64,000 bases of DNA from Petrotoga sp. 9PWA.NaAc.5.4 (GCF_002895485.1 NZ_AZRK01000044.1:1-64000), one strand, 5' to 3'; shown: positions 42,762 through 51,606, numbered from the stretch's first letter. Numbers and translations: made by a program. The notes: generated by a model not told the origin, from the letters alone.

Positions 42762-43645
42762 TGGCTTGGAAAAAGGCTATAGTAGTTAGATTTCATTCCA
42801 ATATGGTTACTGTTCAGGATCTTGAGACACACCAGAGGCTTGAATGCTATTTAAGAGGGAAATTTAAAATTCAAAAAATTAGGCCAATAGTCGGAGACTA
42901 TGTTGAATATTCCGTTCAAGAAAATGGAAACTATGGTACAATCGAAAATATATTGCCAAGGAAAAATCAGTTATTTAGGCCTACAGTGGCAAACATCGAT
43001 CAAGTAGTTTTAGTTACTACATTAAAGGATCCTAAAGTAGATTTATTAATAGTCGATAAATTTTTGGTACAAGTGGAAAAAGAAAAATTGGAAGTAATAA
43101 TTGTTTTAAACAAAATGGATTTAATAAATTCTCAAGAGGAAAAAAGTAAATTAAAAGAATTTTTAGAAATATATAAACCCTTATATCCTATCATTTGTAC
43201 TTCTAAGATTACTAAAGAAAATATAGATTTGCTTAAAAGTGTTTTAAAAGGTAAAATATCTACTTTTGCAGGTTTATCTGGAGTGGGGAAGTCTTCACTG
43301 TTGAATCTTCTTGATCCACAATTAAACCTTAAAGTAGGGGAAATTTCCAAAAAGTTAAAAAGAGGGAAACATACTACTACTTATGGAGAACTTTTGTATC
43401 TAGATTTTGGAGGATTTATAGTGGATACTCCTGGCTTTGCAAATCTTGAATTGGAATCTTTCGACAAAGATGAAATAAAGTATTATTTTATAGAATTTTT
43501 AAAATATCAACCTTATTGTACTTTTACGGACTGCTCACATACTGTTGAACCTGATTGTGCGGTTAAAGCAGCGGTAGAAAAAGGGGATATTTCATTAAGT
43601 AGGTATAATAATTATTGTGTTATTTATAGAGAATTAAACCAATAG
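42758..43645 (+). CDS. rsgA: Ribosome small subunit-dependent GTPase A
   Basis: RsgA helps late 30S maturation and couples it to GTP level. The 295-residue protein shows the circularly permuted GTPase order: an OB-fold N-domain, NKMD (118-121) before the P-loop GLSGVGKSS (172-180), then DTPG. A C-terminal zinc-knuckle has CTFTDCSHTVEPDC. ATG at 42758 overlaps the PASTA gene stop; the second ATG at 42761 is also possible and better spaced from GGAG. Confidence 0.94.
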   Translation: MMAWKKAIVVRFHSNMVTVQDLETHQRLECYLRGKFKIQKIRPIVGDYVEYSVQENGNYGTIENILPRKNQLFRPTVANIDQVVLVTTLKDPKVDLLIVDKFLVQVEKEKLEVIIVLNKMDLINSQEEKSKLKEFLEIYKPLYPIICTSKITKENIDLLKSVLKGKISTFAGLSGVGKSSLLNLLDPQLNLKVGEISKKLKRGKHTTTYGELLYLDFGGFIVDTPGFANLELESFDKDEIKYYFIEFLKYQPYCTFTDCSHTVEPDCAVKAAVEKGDISLSRYNNYCVIYRELNQ

Positions 43646-43762
43646 AATTTAAGAAAAAAGGATTTTCTCAAGGCAGTAACAGAATGAACTCGATTTTTTA
43701 TAAATACTTTATAGGTTAGAAAAAATCAAATTAAGTGAATGTGTAGTTGGAGGTTTTCAATA

Positions 43763-44419
43763 ATGATAAAAATTTATCCCTCTATCTTAGCTGCGAATTT
43801 TATGAATTTAGCAAAAGAAATTGACAGCGTTTCGAAAGAGGCCGATGGAATTCATTTAGATATTATGGATGGAGTTTTTGTTCCAAACTTGACTTTTGGT
43901 TTTCCTTTAATTGAATCAATAAGAAATTATACCGATACTTATTTAGATGCTCATTTGATGATGATTGACCCCGATAAATATTTAGAAAGATTTGCTAAAT
44001 ATGTAAGTTCCATAACTGTCCATTTTGAAGCAGTTACACATTTGCATAGAATTATAAGTAAAATAAAAGATTTAGGTTGTGATGCGGGTGTTTCTTTAAA
44101 TCCGCATACACCTATATCTTTTTTAGAAGAGATTCTACCGTTTGTAGATAAAGTGCTTATCATGTCTGTAAATCCTGGTTTTACAGGGCAACAATTTTTA
44201 GATTTGACATTTGATAAAGTTAGAAAATTGCGAGATATGGCTCAAAAAAAAGGCTATAAAACGGAAATTATAGTAGATGGTGGGGTCAGTGTAAATAATA
44301 TAAAAAAGTTATATGATTGTGGAGCTAACACATTTATAGTTGGTGCGAGTATATTTCATAGTTCAAATCCTTCTTTAGCAATAAAAGAATTAAAAAAGGT
44401 GGTTGAAAGTTTTGAGTAA
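43763..44419 (+). CDS. rpe: Ribulose-phosphate 3-epimerase
   Basis: Rpe interconverts ribulose-5-phosphate and xylulose-5-phosphate in the pentose phosphate pathway. The 218-residue TIM barrel has PSILAANFMNL, HLDIMDGVFVPNLTFG, HLMMIDPD, MSVNPGFTGQQF and VDGGVSVNN, all typical metal- and phosphate-binding segments. The start is ATG 43763 behind TGGAGG; an in-frame ATG at 43739 precedes the SD. It follows rsgA after a 117-bp gap, which has no clear terminator. Confidence 0.95.
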   Translation: MIKIYPSILAANFMNLAKEIDSVSKEADGIHLDIMDGVFVPNLTFGFPLIESIRNYTDTYLDAHLMMIDPDKYLERFAKYVSSITVHFEAVTHLHRIISKIKDLGCDAGVSLNPHTPISFLEEILPFVDKVLIMSVNPGFTGQQFLDLTFDKVRKLRDMAQKKGYKTEIIVDGGVSVNNIKKLYDCGANTFIVGASIFHSSNPSLAIKELKKVVESFE

Positions 44420-45035
44420 TCAGATAAAATTATATTTAGCAACTTCAAACAAAAATAAAGTAAGAGAAGTTAATGAGATTTTGGCTCAAATTGATTATAT
44501 AAATAATATTCAAATTCAATATATATTTGATGAAATAGAAAATCAAGAGGTTAGAATAATAGAAAATGGGGAAAGTTTTATAGAAAATTCTGTGATCAAA
44601 GCTTGGTCTTATGGTAAAATAATAAAAAAACCAGTTTTATCTGATGACTCTGGTCTATCGATTTTATGTTTAAAAGATTTCCCAGGCATCAATTCTTCAA
44701 GATTCCTTGAAGATGAACCTTATGAAAAAAAGATGGAAAAAATTTTGGCTATGCTTGAAGGAGAAGAAGATAGGAGAGCATTTTTCGCTTGTGCTGCAAC
44801 CTATTTTGATATAGAAAAAAACATATTATTAAGTTTTGAGGAAAAAATTTATGGTACAATTTCAAATGAAATAAGAGGTACTAATGGGTTTGGTTATGAT
44901 CCTATTTTTATTCCTGAGGGCTTTAAAACAACATTTGGAGAACTTAAAAAAGATATTAAAAATAAAATTAGTCATCGAGCAAAAGCCTTTGAAAAACTGT
45001 TTTCATTTATAGAAAAAAACGGATTACTGCATTAA
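44412..45035 (+). CDS. rdgB: XTP/dITP pyrophosphatase (RdgB/HAM1)
   Basis: RdgB removes non-canonical purine nucleotides such as dITP and XTP. The 207-residue protein opens LYLATSNKNKVREVNEIL, keeps SDDSGLSI, FPGINSSRF and GTNGFGYDPIFIPEG, and ends with SHRAKAFEKL. The start is TTG 44412, nine bases after GGTGG; a TTG at 44403 is also in frame. It overlaps the rpe end. rsgA, rpe and rdgB make one unit. Confidence 0.93.
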   Translation: MSNQIKLYLATSNKNKVREVNEILAQIDYINNIQIQYIFDEIENQEVRIIENGESFIENSVIKAWSYGKIIKKPVLSDDSGLSILCLKDFPGINSSRFLEDEPYEKKMEKILAMLEGEEDRRAFFACAATYFDIEKNILLSFEEKIYGTISNEIRGTNGFGYDPIFIPEGFKTTFGELKKDIKNKISHRAKAFEKLFSFIEKNGLLH

Positions 45036-45087
45036 AATAGAAAAACAAGAAAAAATTTGTTAATTTGTAGATTTTTTAGGAAGTTTG

Positions 45088-45096
45088 TGGTATAAT
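45088..45096 (+). promoter_or_regulatory. Extended -10 promoter of the HU gene
   Basis: TGG followed by a perfect TATAAT (45091-45096) lies 60 bp before the HU start, in the gap after rdgB. No matching -35. Confidence 0.6.
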
Positions 45097-45156
45097 TGCG
45101 TTGAAGTTTGAAGAATAGTGGTTTTAGAGTTATTATCTTTGAAAGGGGGAATGTTC

Positions 45157-45429
45157 GTGAATAAGAAGGAGTTAGTGGATGCTTTCGCAAAAAAAGCTTC
45201 TGTAACTAAAAAAGAAGCAGAGACTTACGTTGATGCATTTGTTGAAGTTGTAAGTGAAGCTTTAAGTAAAGGGGAAGAAGTAAAGTTAGTAGGGTTTGGA
45301 ACATTCAAAGTTCAAGAAAGAGCGGCAAGAAAAGGTGTAAACCCACAAACAGGGAAACCTTTAAAGATTCCTGCAAAGAAAGTTCCAAAATTCGTTCCCG
45401 GAAAAGAATTGAAAGACGCTGTAAAGTAA
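45157..45429 (+). CDS. hup: HU-family DNA-binding protein
   Basis: HU bends and compacts DNA as a dimer. The 90-residue protein opens NKKELVDAFAKKA and has the DNA-binding arm region VGFGTFKVQERAARKGVNPQTGKPLKIPAKKVPKF with the proline at the arm tip. The start is GTG 45157, seven bases after AAGGGGG; longer starts at 45118 or 45151 either precede or abut the SD. It is a single-gene unit with its own promoter and terminator. Confidence 0.96.
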   Translation: MNKKELVDAFAKKASVTKKEAETYVDAFVEVVSEALSKGEEVKLVGFGTFKVQERAARKGVNPQTGKPLKIPAKKVPKFVPGKELKDAVK

Positions 45430-45431
45430 TA

Positions 45432-45461
45432 AAAAAATGGGCATTAATATGCCCATTTTTT
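45432..45461. terminator. Bidirectional terminator after HU
   Basis: AAAAATGGGCAT and ATGCCCATTTTT form a 12-bp stem with loop TAAT, between the convergent HU and P1 peptidase genes. Confidence 0.93.
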
Positions 45462-45468
45462 ATATTTG

Positions 45469-46425
45469 CTAAAAATTTTCTTTTAAATCTCTATAACTTA
45501 AAATATTCTCAATTTTTTTAGAATTTTTGATTGCATTTATTATTGATTTTTCTACCACATCTGCTGCAACTTCAGCAATTATTGTAGTATCTGTTTCTAT
45601 ATTATCCGTAGATAAGCAAAAAACAGTATCTCCATCATACATAGAATGAACCGGTTTTATTGCTCTTGCCATACCATCATGAGCGACTTGTGCTACTTTA
45701 TTTGCTTGTTCTTTTGTCAATTTCGCATTTGTTGCAACAACTGAAAGTGTAGTATTTTCACCGGGGTGAGCTCTAAAAACAAGCTTTTTCATGCTTTCAT
45801 AAATGTTCATGAAGGTATAATTTTTATTTATAGCTCCAGCAATAATGTTTCCATTTTCATAAACATCTCCTGTAGCGTTTACGACAGTTAAGGCTCCAAC
45901 TATTAAACCACTGTTTAGTTCTAAAGAATAACTTCCTACACCGCTTTTCATAGCATACTCTTTTCCTAAAGCTTTGCCAACTAAAGCTCCTATTCCTACT
46001 CCTATACAACCCTGCTCAACCGGCTCTTCTGTGGCATATTTTGCTGCTAAATAGCCAAACTCTGAGTTAGGCCTAATAAAAGTATTTCCAATATCAAGGT
46101 CATAAATGACAGCAGCTGAAACTATAGGGACTTTAATAGTTGTTGTTTGAAAACCTATTTTATTTTCTTCTAAATATTTCATAACCCCATCTGCAGCAGC
46201 TAAGCCAAAGGCACTGCCTCCAGTTAAAAGAACGCCGTGAATTTGCTGTACGAGGTTTCCCGGGCGCAATAAATCTGTCTCTCTTGTACCTGGAGCCGAT
46301 CCCCTAACATCTACGCCACCTATTGCTCCTTTTTCAGACAGAACAACTGTGCAACCAGTTAAAGCTTTAAAATCTGTATAATGACCAACTTTTATTCCTG
46401 GGACAGCTGTAATTGTTTCATTCAA
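45469..46425 (-). CDS. P1-family peptidase (DmpA/BapA-like)
   Basis: This protein of about 318 residues matches the DmpA family of self-processing aminopeptidases, which cleave into alpha and beta chains and expose a nucleophile. The opening TAVPGIKVGHYTD, VDVRGSAPGTRETD and LTGGSAFGLAAADGV are clear. The junction region is ENTTLSVVATNAKL, where the usual GS nucleophile pair is replaced by NTT, so a Thr nucleophile or loss of processing is possible. The start is uncertain: TTG 46425 follows GGAAGG; ATG 46449 has no SD. It is 43 bp after the membrane gene and may be in its operon. Confidence 0.85.
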   Translation of the reverse strand: MNETITAVPGIKVGHYTDFKALTGCTVVLSEKGAIGGVDVRGSAPGTRETDLLRPGNLVQQIHGVLLTGGSAFGLAAADGVMKYLEENKIGFQTTTIKVPIVSAAVIYDLDIGNTFIRPNSEFGYLAAKYATEEPVEQGCIGVGIGALVGKALGKEYAMKSGVGSYSLELNSGLIVGALTVVNATGDVYENGNIIAGAINKNYTFMNIYESMKKLVFRAHPGENTTLSVVATNAKLTKEQANKVAQVAHDGMARAIKPVHSMYDGDTVFCLSTDNIETDTTIIAEVAADVVEKSIINAIKNSKKIENILSYRDLKENF

Positions 46426-46468
46426 TTTTATCAAACCTTCCTTAGGCATGAGTTATCAACGATTGTTT

Positions 46469-46963
46469 TTATTTAAAATTTAAAATATTATTTAACAAAT
46501 ATTTTATTTCCAACTTTAATCTTTCCAATAGATACCCATAAAAGTTACAAAACAAAATATAAATAAAAATTATAATAGTCAATATACTTTTATTTTCTAT
46601 AAAATCTGGTAACAAATCTCCAAAAAAATAATACATCACAAAAAAAGAGCTAAAAGAAAAGATTGAAATAAAAAGATGTTTTAAAAAATTATTTTTAACA
46701 AATTTAAAAACAATTATCGGAATAAAAAATAACAAAAAGATTCCAATAACTTCTACAAAAAAACCGCTCAAAAAGGTTAAAAATAAAAGAACAAATGAAA
46801 AAATTATAGACTGCCATTTATCCAAAAACAAAATACCTAAAGGCATTAATAAACTAACCACTGTTGGAGCAATTCTTAGATATCTTGATATAATAAATAA
46901 TAGATAAAAAAAAATAACCAAAAATGCGATTTTTATTAAAGGATTTTTTAAGTTAACATTCAT
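46469..46963 (-). CDS. Small polytopic membrane protein of unknown function
   Basis: This 164-residue protein has about five hydrophobic helices spread over its length and very few charged residues apart from a basic C-terminal end. No motif is recognised. Its ATG lies three bases after the stop of the Cys-rich peptide gene, so it is probably translated from the same mRNA. A role in export or membrane assembly of a neighbour's product is possible but is only context. Confidence 0.6.
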   Translation of the reverse strand: MNVNLKNPLIKIAFLVIFFYLLFIISRYLRIAPTVVSLLMPLGILFLDKWQSIIFSFVLLFLTFLSGFFVEVIGIFLLFFIPIIVFKFVKNNFLKHLFISIFSFSSFFVMYYFFGDLLPDFIENKSILTIIIFIYILFCNFYGYLLERLKLEIKYLLNNILNFK

Positions 46964-46966
46964 AAT

Positions 46967-47197
46967 TTAAAACCAATGACAAAGATCTCCTCCACCACAT
47001 TCACACAAGGTATCCAAACAAACAGTAGCTCCCAAACACTTCAAACATTCACCACATCCGGATCCTCCGTATCTGTAGTATCCAGCTCTAAAGGTATCGA
47101 TATCTTTTTTTAAATTTTCGTCGTTTTTATATTTTAAAAATAGGTTTTTGAAATCCCCATTTTTTATATAACTTTGTAACATTATTTGGTTTGCCAT
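46967..47197 (-). CDS. Cys-rich small protein coupled to DUF5685
   Basis: The 76-residue protein has a helical, charged N-terminal part (ANQIMLQSYIKNGDFKNLF) and a C-terminal tail with seven cysteines: GCGECLKC, VCLDTLCEC and GGGDLCHWF. The start is ATG 47197, eight bases after GGAGG; the upstream ATG at 47212 holds the SD itself. Its 5' part overlaps the DUF5685 gene by 71 bp in another frame. The tail could bind metal or an iron-sulfur cluster, form disulfides, or be a modified peptide core. No function is known to me. Confidence 0.7.
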   Translation of the reverse strand: MANQIMLQSYIKNGDFKNLFLKYKNDENLKKDIDTFRAGYYRYGGSGCGECLKCLGATVCLDTLCECGGGDLCHWF

Positions 47198-48017
47198 GTT
47201 TCTTTCCTCCATATAAAATATTAGTTATTTCATTTCTATGATAGATTAATGAAAAAGTAGCTAATTTTTTACTGAAGTGGATATTAAATTCTGTTATATT
47301 TTGAAGGTTTTCCATAAATTCTTTTGCACAGATATCATAAGTAAAAAGTAATCTTTCTTTTTGGTCTTCTGTCAAAAATTTTATTTCACTTATTCCAAAA
47401 GAACTATTTAATGCATTAAATTTATGTCTTTTTATATCTTTTTTAAAGTCGTATATACTATCTAATAAATAAACTAAGTTCGCTGTTACTATAGGCATTG
47501 TTTCGGGATATCCATCGGCAAAAAAATTTTTAAAAATTAAATTCATTACTTCTTGTGATGGTTTAGCGTACTCATCTAAGTCTAACTTTTGCTTTTCTAT
47601 TTCGTCTTGTCTTTTCAATAACCTCTCATATTCTGTTAAAAATTTTTCATCAAAAAAAGTAATTAATAAATTTTTGACTTTATTAACAATCTTCAAAGGA
47701 ATAGAAATACCTTCTAATTTATAATCTAAGAGTTTTCCATAAATTATTAACAAATTTAGGTAAGAATAGGGTTCTAAAAATGTTATATCAACAGGTTTGT
47801 ATCTTTCCTTAAAAAAGGTGTACGGACACCTAAATGTGTTAAATTTTTGCATAGGGTTTTTTATCATAGAAAAAAATACGACTTCTCTTATTATTATTGG
47901 CCTATAAGCTTCTCCGAATTTTTGTTTTAGAATATGGCATAATCCGCAGTAATAATAAAGATAACTCTCTATTTCTTTTTTAGTCGGTTGAAAGTAAATT
48001 GATATATATCCAAACAC
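47127..48017 (-). CDS. DUF5685 family protein
   Basis: This 296-residue, mostly helical protein begins MFGYISIYFQPTKKEIESY and has YYCGLCHILKQKFG near residue 22, the defining start of the DUF5685 family. A third and fourth cysteine lie near residues 64 and 226 (FRCPY and YDICAKEF). There are no membrane helices or signal. The middle LVYLLDSIYDFKKDIKRHKFNALN has the look of a metal- or diphosphate-handling helical bundle, but that is only a visual impression. A truncated dispersed element lies upstream. The function is unknown. Confidence 0.75.
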   Translation of the reverse strand: MFGYISIYFQPTKKEIESYLYYYCGLCHILKQKFGEAYRPIIIREVVFFSMIKNPMQKFNTFRCPYTFFKERYKPVDITFLEPYSYLNLLIIYGKLLDYKLEGISIPLKIVNKVKNLLITFFDEKFLTEYERLLKRQDEIEKQKLDLDEYAKPSQEVMNLIFKNFFADGYPETMPIVTANLVYLLDSIYDFKKDIKRHKFNALNSSFGISEIKFLTEDQKERLLFTYDICAKEFMENLQNITEFNIHFSKKLATFSLIYHRNEITNILYGGKKHGKPNNVTKLYKKWGFQKPIFKI

Positions 48018-48029
48018 AGTAATACCTCG

Positions 48030-48100
48030 TTACTTTTAGAAATTTTACTTGCTTTAGATATTCTAAAACTTAGGTTTTGTAAATATTCTAAGTTTTATAA
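48030..48100 (-). repeat. Truncated 3' end of the MITE-like element
   Basis: In minus orientation the segment CTTAGGTTTTAGAATATCTA then AAGCAAGTAAA matches the 3' end of the element (compare CTTAAGTTTTAGAATTTCTA and AAGTGAGTAAA upstream of rlmN). The hairpin part is absent. It lies just upstream of the DUF5685 gene and points toward it. Confidence 0.5.
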
Positions 48101-48148
48101 GTTCTGATTGTACAAGCTATTAAAGTAAAAGTTATTTATGTTAATAAA

Positions 48149-49360
48149 TTAATAAACTTGAATCTTTTTACTTTGAGAAAAAATTTTGTTTCCTATTTTA
48201 ACAGAGAATTGTGCTTCATAATTACCTGCGATGTCTAACACAATATTTCTAATATCATTTATATTAAAAATTTTCGTTGTTCCTAATTCTGAAAGATAAA
48301 CTCGAAAGTTGTCTGTGTTTTCATAATTAAAAATCAAGTTATTTTCAAAAAAGAGTTTGAAATTCATGCTTGAAATTAAAATTCCACGAGGTGTTCTTTT
48401 GTCATTTTTCAAATGGGCTTCAAAATATAAAGGTCCACCTCTATCTGAACTTGAAATAGAATAAACTATTAAAGATAAATTCTCACCACTTTCGTCAATT
48501 CTTTCAAATACAGGAAGTGTTAATAAATAATTCTTGTCTAAAGAATCAAATTCAAATAAAATTGAATAAATATTAGGAGAAAATAGGCTGTTAATGGTTA
48601 TAGTGTATGCGAAAGATTCTAAAGAATTTAAACTTAAAGTACCGAATGAAAATTCTGAAGTAAAAACTTCATCATTTCTTGTTTTCACTGTATAGCTACC
48701 GTTTAGTTCTTTAGAGATAAGACTATCTGTTCGATTAGAAACTAATATATCAAAAACGGGAAATTCATTGCTTAAGAAAAACATTTCTTTAGGATAAATG
48801 TTTAAAACTAAGTCTTGATTATATTTAAAGCTTTTTCTAAGATTTATATTTTCATTATTTAAAATAAAAGAGCTTCTTATTTCATAATTTCCATTTTTTA
48901 ATCCTTTTAACTCTTTTTCTCTTAATAAATCGAAAACCAGTATCGTTTGATAAGATTGAACCACGGTGTTTATGCTTTCAGTAAAAACAAAACTATAAAC
49001 TATTTCCGAAGTATCCGTATTTAAAATTAAAAATGAAAAGTTTTCTAATGTAATATTAGCAGAAGTATTGTTTGTATTTTGCATGGTTATTTTGACATCA
49101 ACAATATCTGGATAATGATATTCTTCTTCTGCTTGTAAATTTAGGTTAATTCCTTTAATAACAACATTATAAGGTAGATCAAATCTTGAAAATCTTGGCC
49201 CAAAAAAAATAAAAAACAAAGTCGCTATAGACAACAAAATAATAATATAAGAAGTCCATTTGGTTATCTTCTTTCTGGTTCCATATTTTTTTTCTTTTGT
49301 TTTTCTTTTTTTTTCGTCATATTCTTCCCATTCCTTGGGGCTTTTAGAAAAATACTGCAT
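48149..49360 (-). CDS. Membrane-anchored beta-rich extracellular protein
   Basis: I do not recognise this 403-residue protein. A very basic N-terminal segment is followed by one membrane helix (about residues 36-55), then about 340 residues outside the membrane, rich in beta strands and N-T-S content. They look like two or three Ig-like or CARDB-like domains, for example VDVKITMQNTNNTSANITLE. The start is ATG 49360 behind GGAGAG; the longer frame to 49411 overlaps the ATPase gene. Its coupling to a secretion-type ATPase suggests a cell-surface or pilus-related role. Confidence 0.65.
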   Translation of the reverse strand: MQYFSKSPKEWEEYDEKKRKTKEKKYGTRKKITKWTSYIIILLSIATLFFIFFGPRFSRFDLPYNVVIKGINLNLQAEEEYHYPDIVDVKITMQNTNNTSANITLENFSFLILNTDTSEIVYSFVFTESINTVVQSYQTILVFDLLREKELKGLKNGNYEIRSSFILNNENINLRKSFKYNQDLVLNIYPKEMFFLSNEFPVFDILVSNRTDSLISKELNGSYTVKTRNDEVFTSEFSFGTLSLNSLESFAYTITINSLFSPNIYSILFEFDSLDKNYLLTLPVFERIDESGENLSLIVYSISSSDRGGPLYFEAHLKNDKRTPRGILISSMNFKLFFENNLIFNYENTDNFRVYLSELGTTKIFNINDIRNIVLDIAGNYEAQFSVKIGNKIFSQSKKIQVY

Positions 49361-49370
49361 TTTCTCTCCT

Positions 49371-50477
49371 TTATTCAAAAGAAGAAAGATTTCCAAGATA
49401 TTCTTCTTCATTTATTATCTTACTATTAAGAGCTTCTAAAAGCTTAAGGTTAGGATCAATATAAAATTCCGAAAACTTGTACTTTTCTTTGATATAGTTG
49501 ACACTTTTATTTTGTGCTATATCTTTTTTTAAGTTTTCTGATACGATTAATCCTTCAAATACTGTAATAAAACCATCTTTACCTGTATAGAAACAGTTAT
49601 CACATCCTGCACCTTTACATAGATTACAATTTTTTGATATCAATCTTTGATTAGTTAAAAAATCAAGACTATCTGAAAGATTTTTAACATCTATATCAAA
49701 CATTTTAAGCCTTTGAAGTACTAAAAATACGTTTTTTGTATGTAAAGAAGAAAATACTAAATGACCAGTTACAGAAGATTCAAACAATAATTTTGCAAAA
49801 TTTTTTTCTCTAACTTCTCCTACTACTATTAATTCAGGATCCTGTCTCAATATATATTTCAATATGTCTAATCTTTCATTTTCATCGTGACAAACAATTT
49901 GTATTATTTCTGGATTTATATACTCTATCGGATCTTCTATACTATGGACTTTTCTTTGACCTTTAAATTTGTTTACAATGTAATGCATAGTTGTTGTTTT
50001 TCCAGAACCAGTAGGGCCAGAAAAAATGAGTACTTTTGACTTCTCTTTCATTAAATCAACTGTTTTTTTCTCTATTTCAGAACCCAATTCAACTTCTATC
50101 TCTGATATATTTCGAAGTTTTCTTAAAACGCAACTTATACCTCTTGCGGATTTAACAAAAGAGACACGAAAATTTTCCCTTTTATAAGTAAAAGAGCCGT
50201 CTATATTTTCAAAATCTTTTATTATATCAAAGCCACAATTAATAAGTAATTTGTTGAGTAAGATTTCGTATTCATAAAAATCAATAGGATTCAAATTTAT
50301 TAAACTACCACAATATCTTATTTTTACCAATACATTATCTTCAAGAGGTTCAAAATGAAAATCTGTTATATTTTTATTATTATACTTTTCAAAAAATTTA
50401 CTTAAAATATCCTCTTCAACTAAAAATTCATTATTTTTTTTGTATAGATCGTACAAATTAAACTTTTTATTACTCAT
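49371..50477 (-). CDS. GspE/PilB-like secretion ATPase
   Basis: This 368-residue P-loop ATPase matches the type II secretion / type IV pilus assembly ATPases, in a short form like ComGA. It has an N-terminal domain with DFHFEPLEDNVLVKIRY (family DIHIEP), Walker A GPTGSGKT (154-161), the Asp box SIEDPIEY, Walker B RQDPELIVVGEVR, His box GHLVFSSLHT and a zinc tetracysteine C284-x2-C287-x4-C292-x2-C295. It lies eight bases after ftsZ, an arrangement also seen in Thermotoga. Partners are not in the window. Confidence 0.88.
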   Translation of the reverse strand: MSNKKFNLYDLYKKNNEFLVEEDILSKFFEKYNNKNITDFHFEPLEDNVLVKIRYCGSLINLNPIDFYEYEILLNKLLINCGFDIIKDFENIDGSFTYKRENFRVSFVKSARGISCVLRKLRNISEIEVELGSEIEKKTVDLMKEKSKVLIFSGPTGSGKTTTMHYIVNKFKGQRKVHSIEDPIEYINPEIIQIVCHDENERLDILKYILRQDPELIVVGEVREKNFAKLLFESSVTGHLVFSSLHTKNVFLVLQRLKMFDIDVKNLSDSLDFLTNQRLISKNCNLCKGAGCDNCFYTGKDGFITVFEGLIVSENLKKDIAQNKSVNYIKEKYKFSEFYIDPNLKLLEALNSKIINEEEYLGNLSSFE

Positions 50478-50484
50478 TGCTTTT

Positions 50485-51606
50485 TTATTGAATTTCTTCT
50501 TCTGAAGTTTCTTGAATATGTTCTTGCAAATATTTGTTTAACCTAGATATTTCTTCAGAAACAACGCCTTTTCCAAACTGCCTATAAAGTGCGGGTTGTT
50601 CATAGAGGTCTAAATAATTTTCTTCTCCAGGTAATTTATCATATCCTGATGCTATAACAGTTACCTTTATCATTTCAGGAGGTAAATCAGCAATGGTTAT
50701 ACCCATTTTAAGTTTTGCATCGTCGATTGCATAGGACCGGAGTATCTCATTTATAATCTTGACATCTTGTGTAGTTGGGTTTTTACCAGCAATGTTCACA
50801 AGAGCAGCTGTAGCATTTCTTACAGGATCTTCTAAAATTTTACTGTTTAGAGCATTTTTAATGGCTTCTTCTGCTCTTTTTTCACCTTTAGCTATTCCTA
50901 TACCCAACATAGCTGAACCCTTTATTCTTAATACAGATGCGACATCGGCGAAATCTAAGTTTACCATCCCAGGTTTAGTAATAAGATCTGAAATGCCAGT
51001 TATGGCCTGAAGCAATATCTCATCAGCTTTTTCAAAAGCTTTATCGATAGGTATATCTTCATCGTTGTCTATGAGTTTATCGTTAGAAATTTTTATTAAG
51101 CTGTCCACATATCTTTTAGTTTCCTGAAAACCTTTCAAAGCAATTCTTTCTTTGGTAGATCCTTCAAAATGAAAAGGCATGGTTACTATTGCTACTGTCA
51201 AAATCCCCATTTTAGTTGCTAAGTCAGATATGACAGGTAAAGCTCCTGTACCTGTTCCTCCTCCTAATCCTGCTGTCACGAATAAAAGATCAGTATCTTT
51301 CAAAATTTCTTTTATTTCTTCTTCACTTTCTAAAGCTGATCTTTTTCCAATTTCTGGATCTCCTCCTGCTCCAAGTCCTCTTGTAAGTTCTTTGCCTAAT
51401 TGAATTTTTATTGGGGCATCATTATTTTCCAATACTTGAACGTCTGTATTAGCTGCTATCAATTCTACTCCATCTATCCCTTTTTTCACCATACGTTGGA
51501 TAGCATTGTTCCCTGCTCCACCTAAACCGATGACTTTTATTTTATAAGTAGTTTTACGAGTGAACAGTTTTTTTTGTTTACCAATATCCTCAATTTCAAA
51601 CGGCAT
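50485..51606 (-). CDS. ftsZ: Cell division protein FtsZ
   Basis: FtsZ is the tubulin-like GTPase that forms the division ring. The 373-residue protein has GLGGAGNNAI (27-36), the tubulin signature GGGTGTG (115-121) and NVDFADV-like NLDFADV. The C-terminal tail is short and ends acidic; the usual conserved FtsA-binding peptide is not obvious. The start is ATG 51606, eight bases after GGAGG inside the ftsA end, so the genes overlap by 11 bp. Confidence 0.97.
   Translation of the reverse strand: MPFEIEDIGKQKKLFTRKTTYKIKVIGLGGAGNNAIQRMVKKGIDGVELIAANTDVQVLENNDAPIKIQLGKELTRGLGAGGDPEIGKRSALESEEEIKEILKDTDLLFVTAGLGGGTGTGALPVISDLATKMGILTVAIVTMPFHFEGSTKERIALKGFQETKRYVDSLIKISNDKLIDNDEDIPIDKAFEKADEILLQAITGISDLITKPGMVNLDFADVASVLRIKGSAMLGIGIAKGEKRAEEAIKNALNSKILEDPVRNATAALVNIAGKNPTTQDVKIINEILRSYAIDDAKLKMGITIADLPPEMIKVTVIASGYDKLPGEENYLDLYEQPALYRQFGKGVVSEEISRLNKYLQEHIQETSEEEIQ

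Noticed and set aside
43646-43762. Possible element remnant between rsgA and rpe
   Set aside because: The segment is AT-rich with TAAATACTTTATAGG, but neither the conserved ends nor the hairpins can be aligned convincingly.
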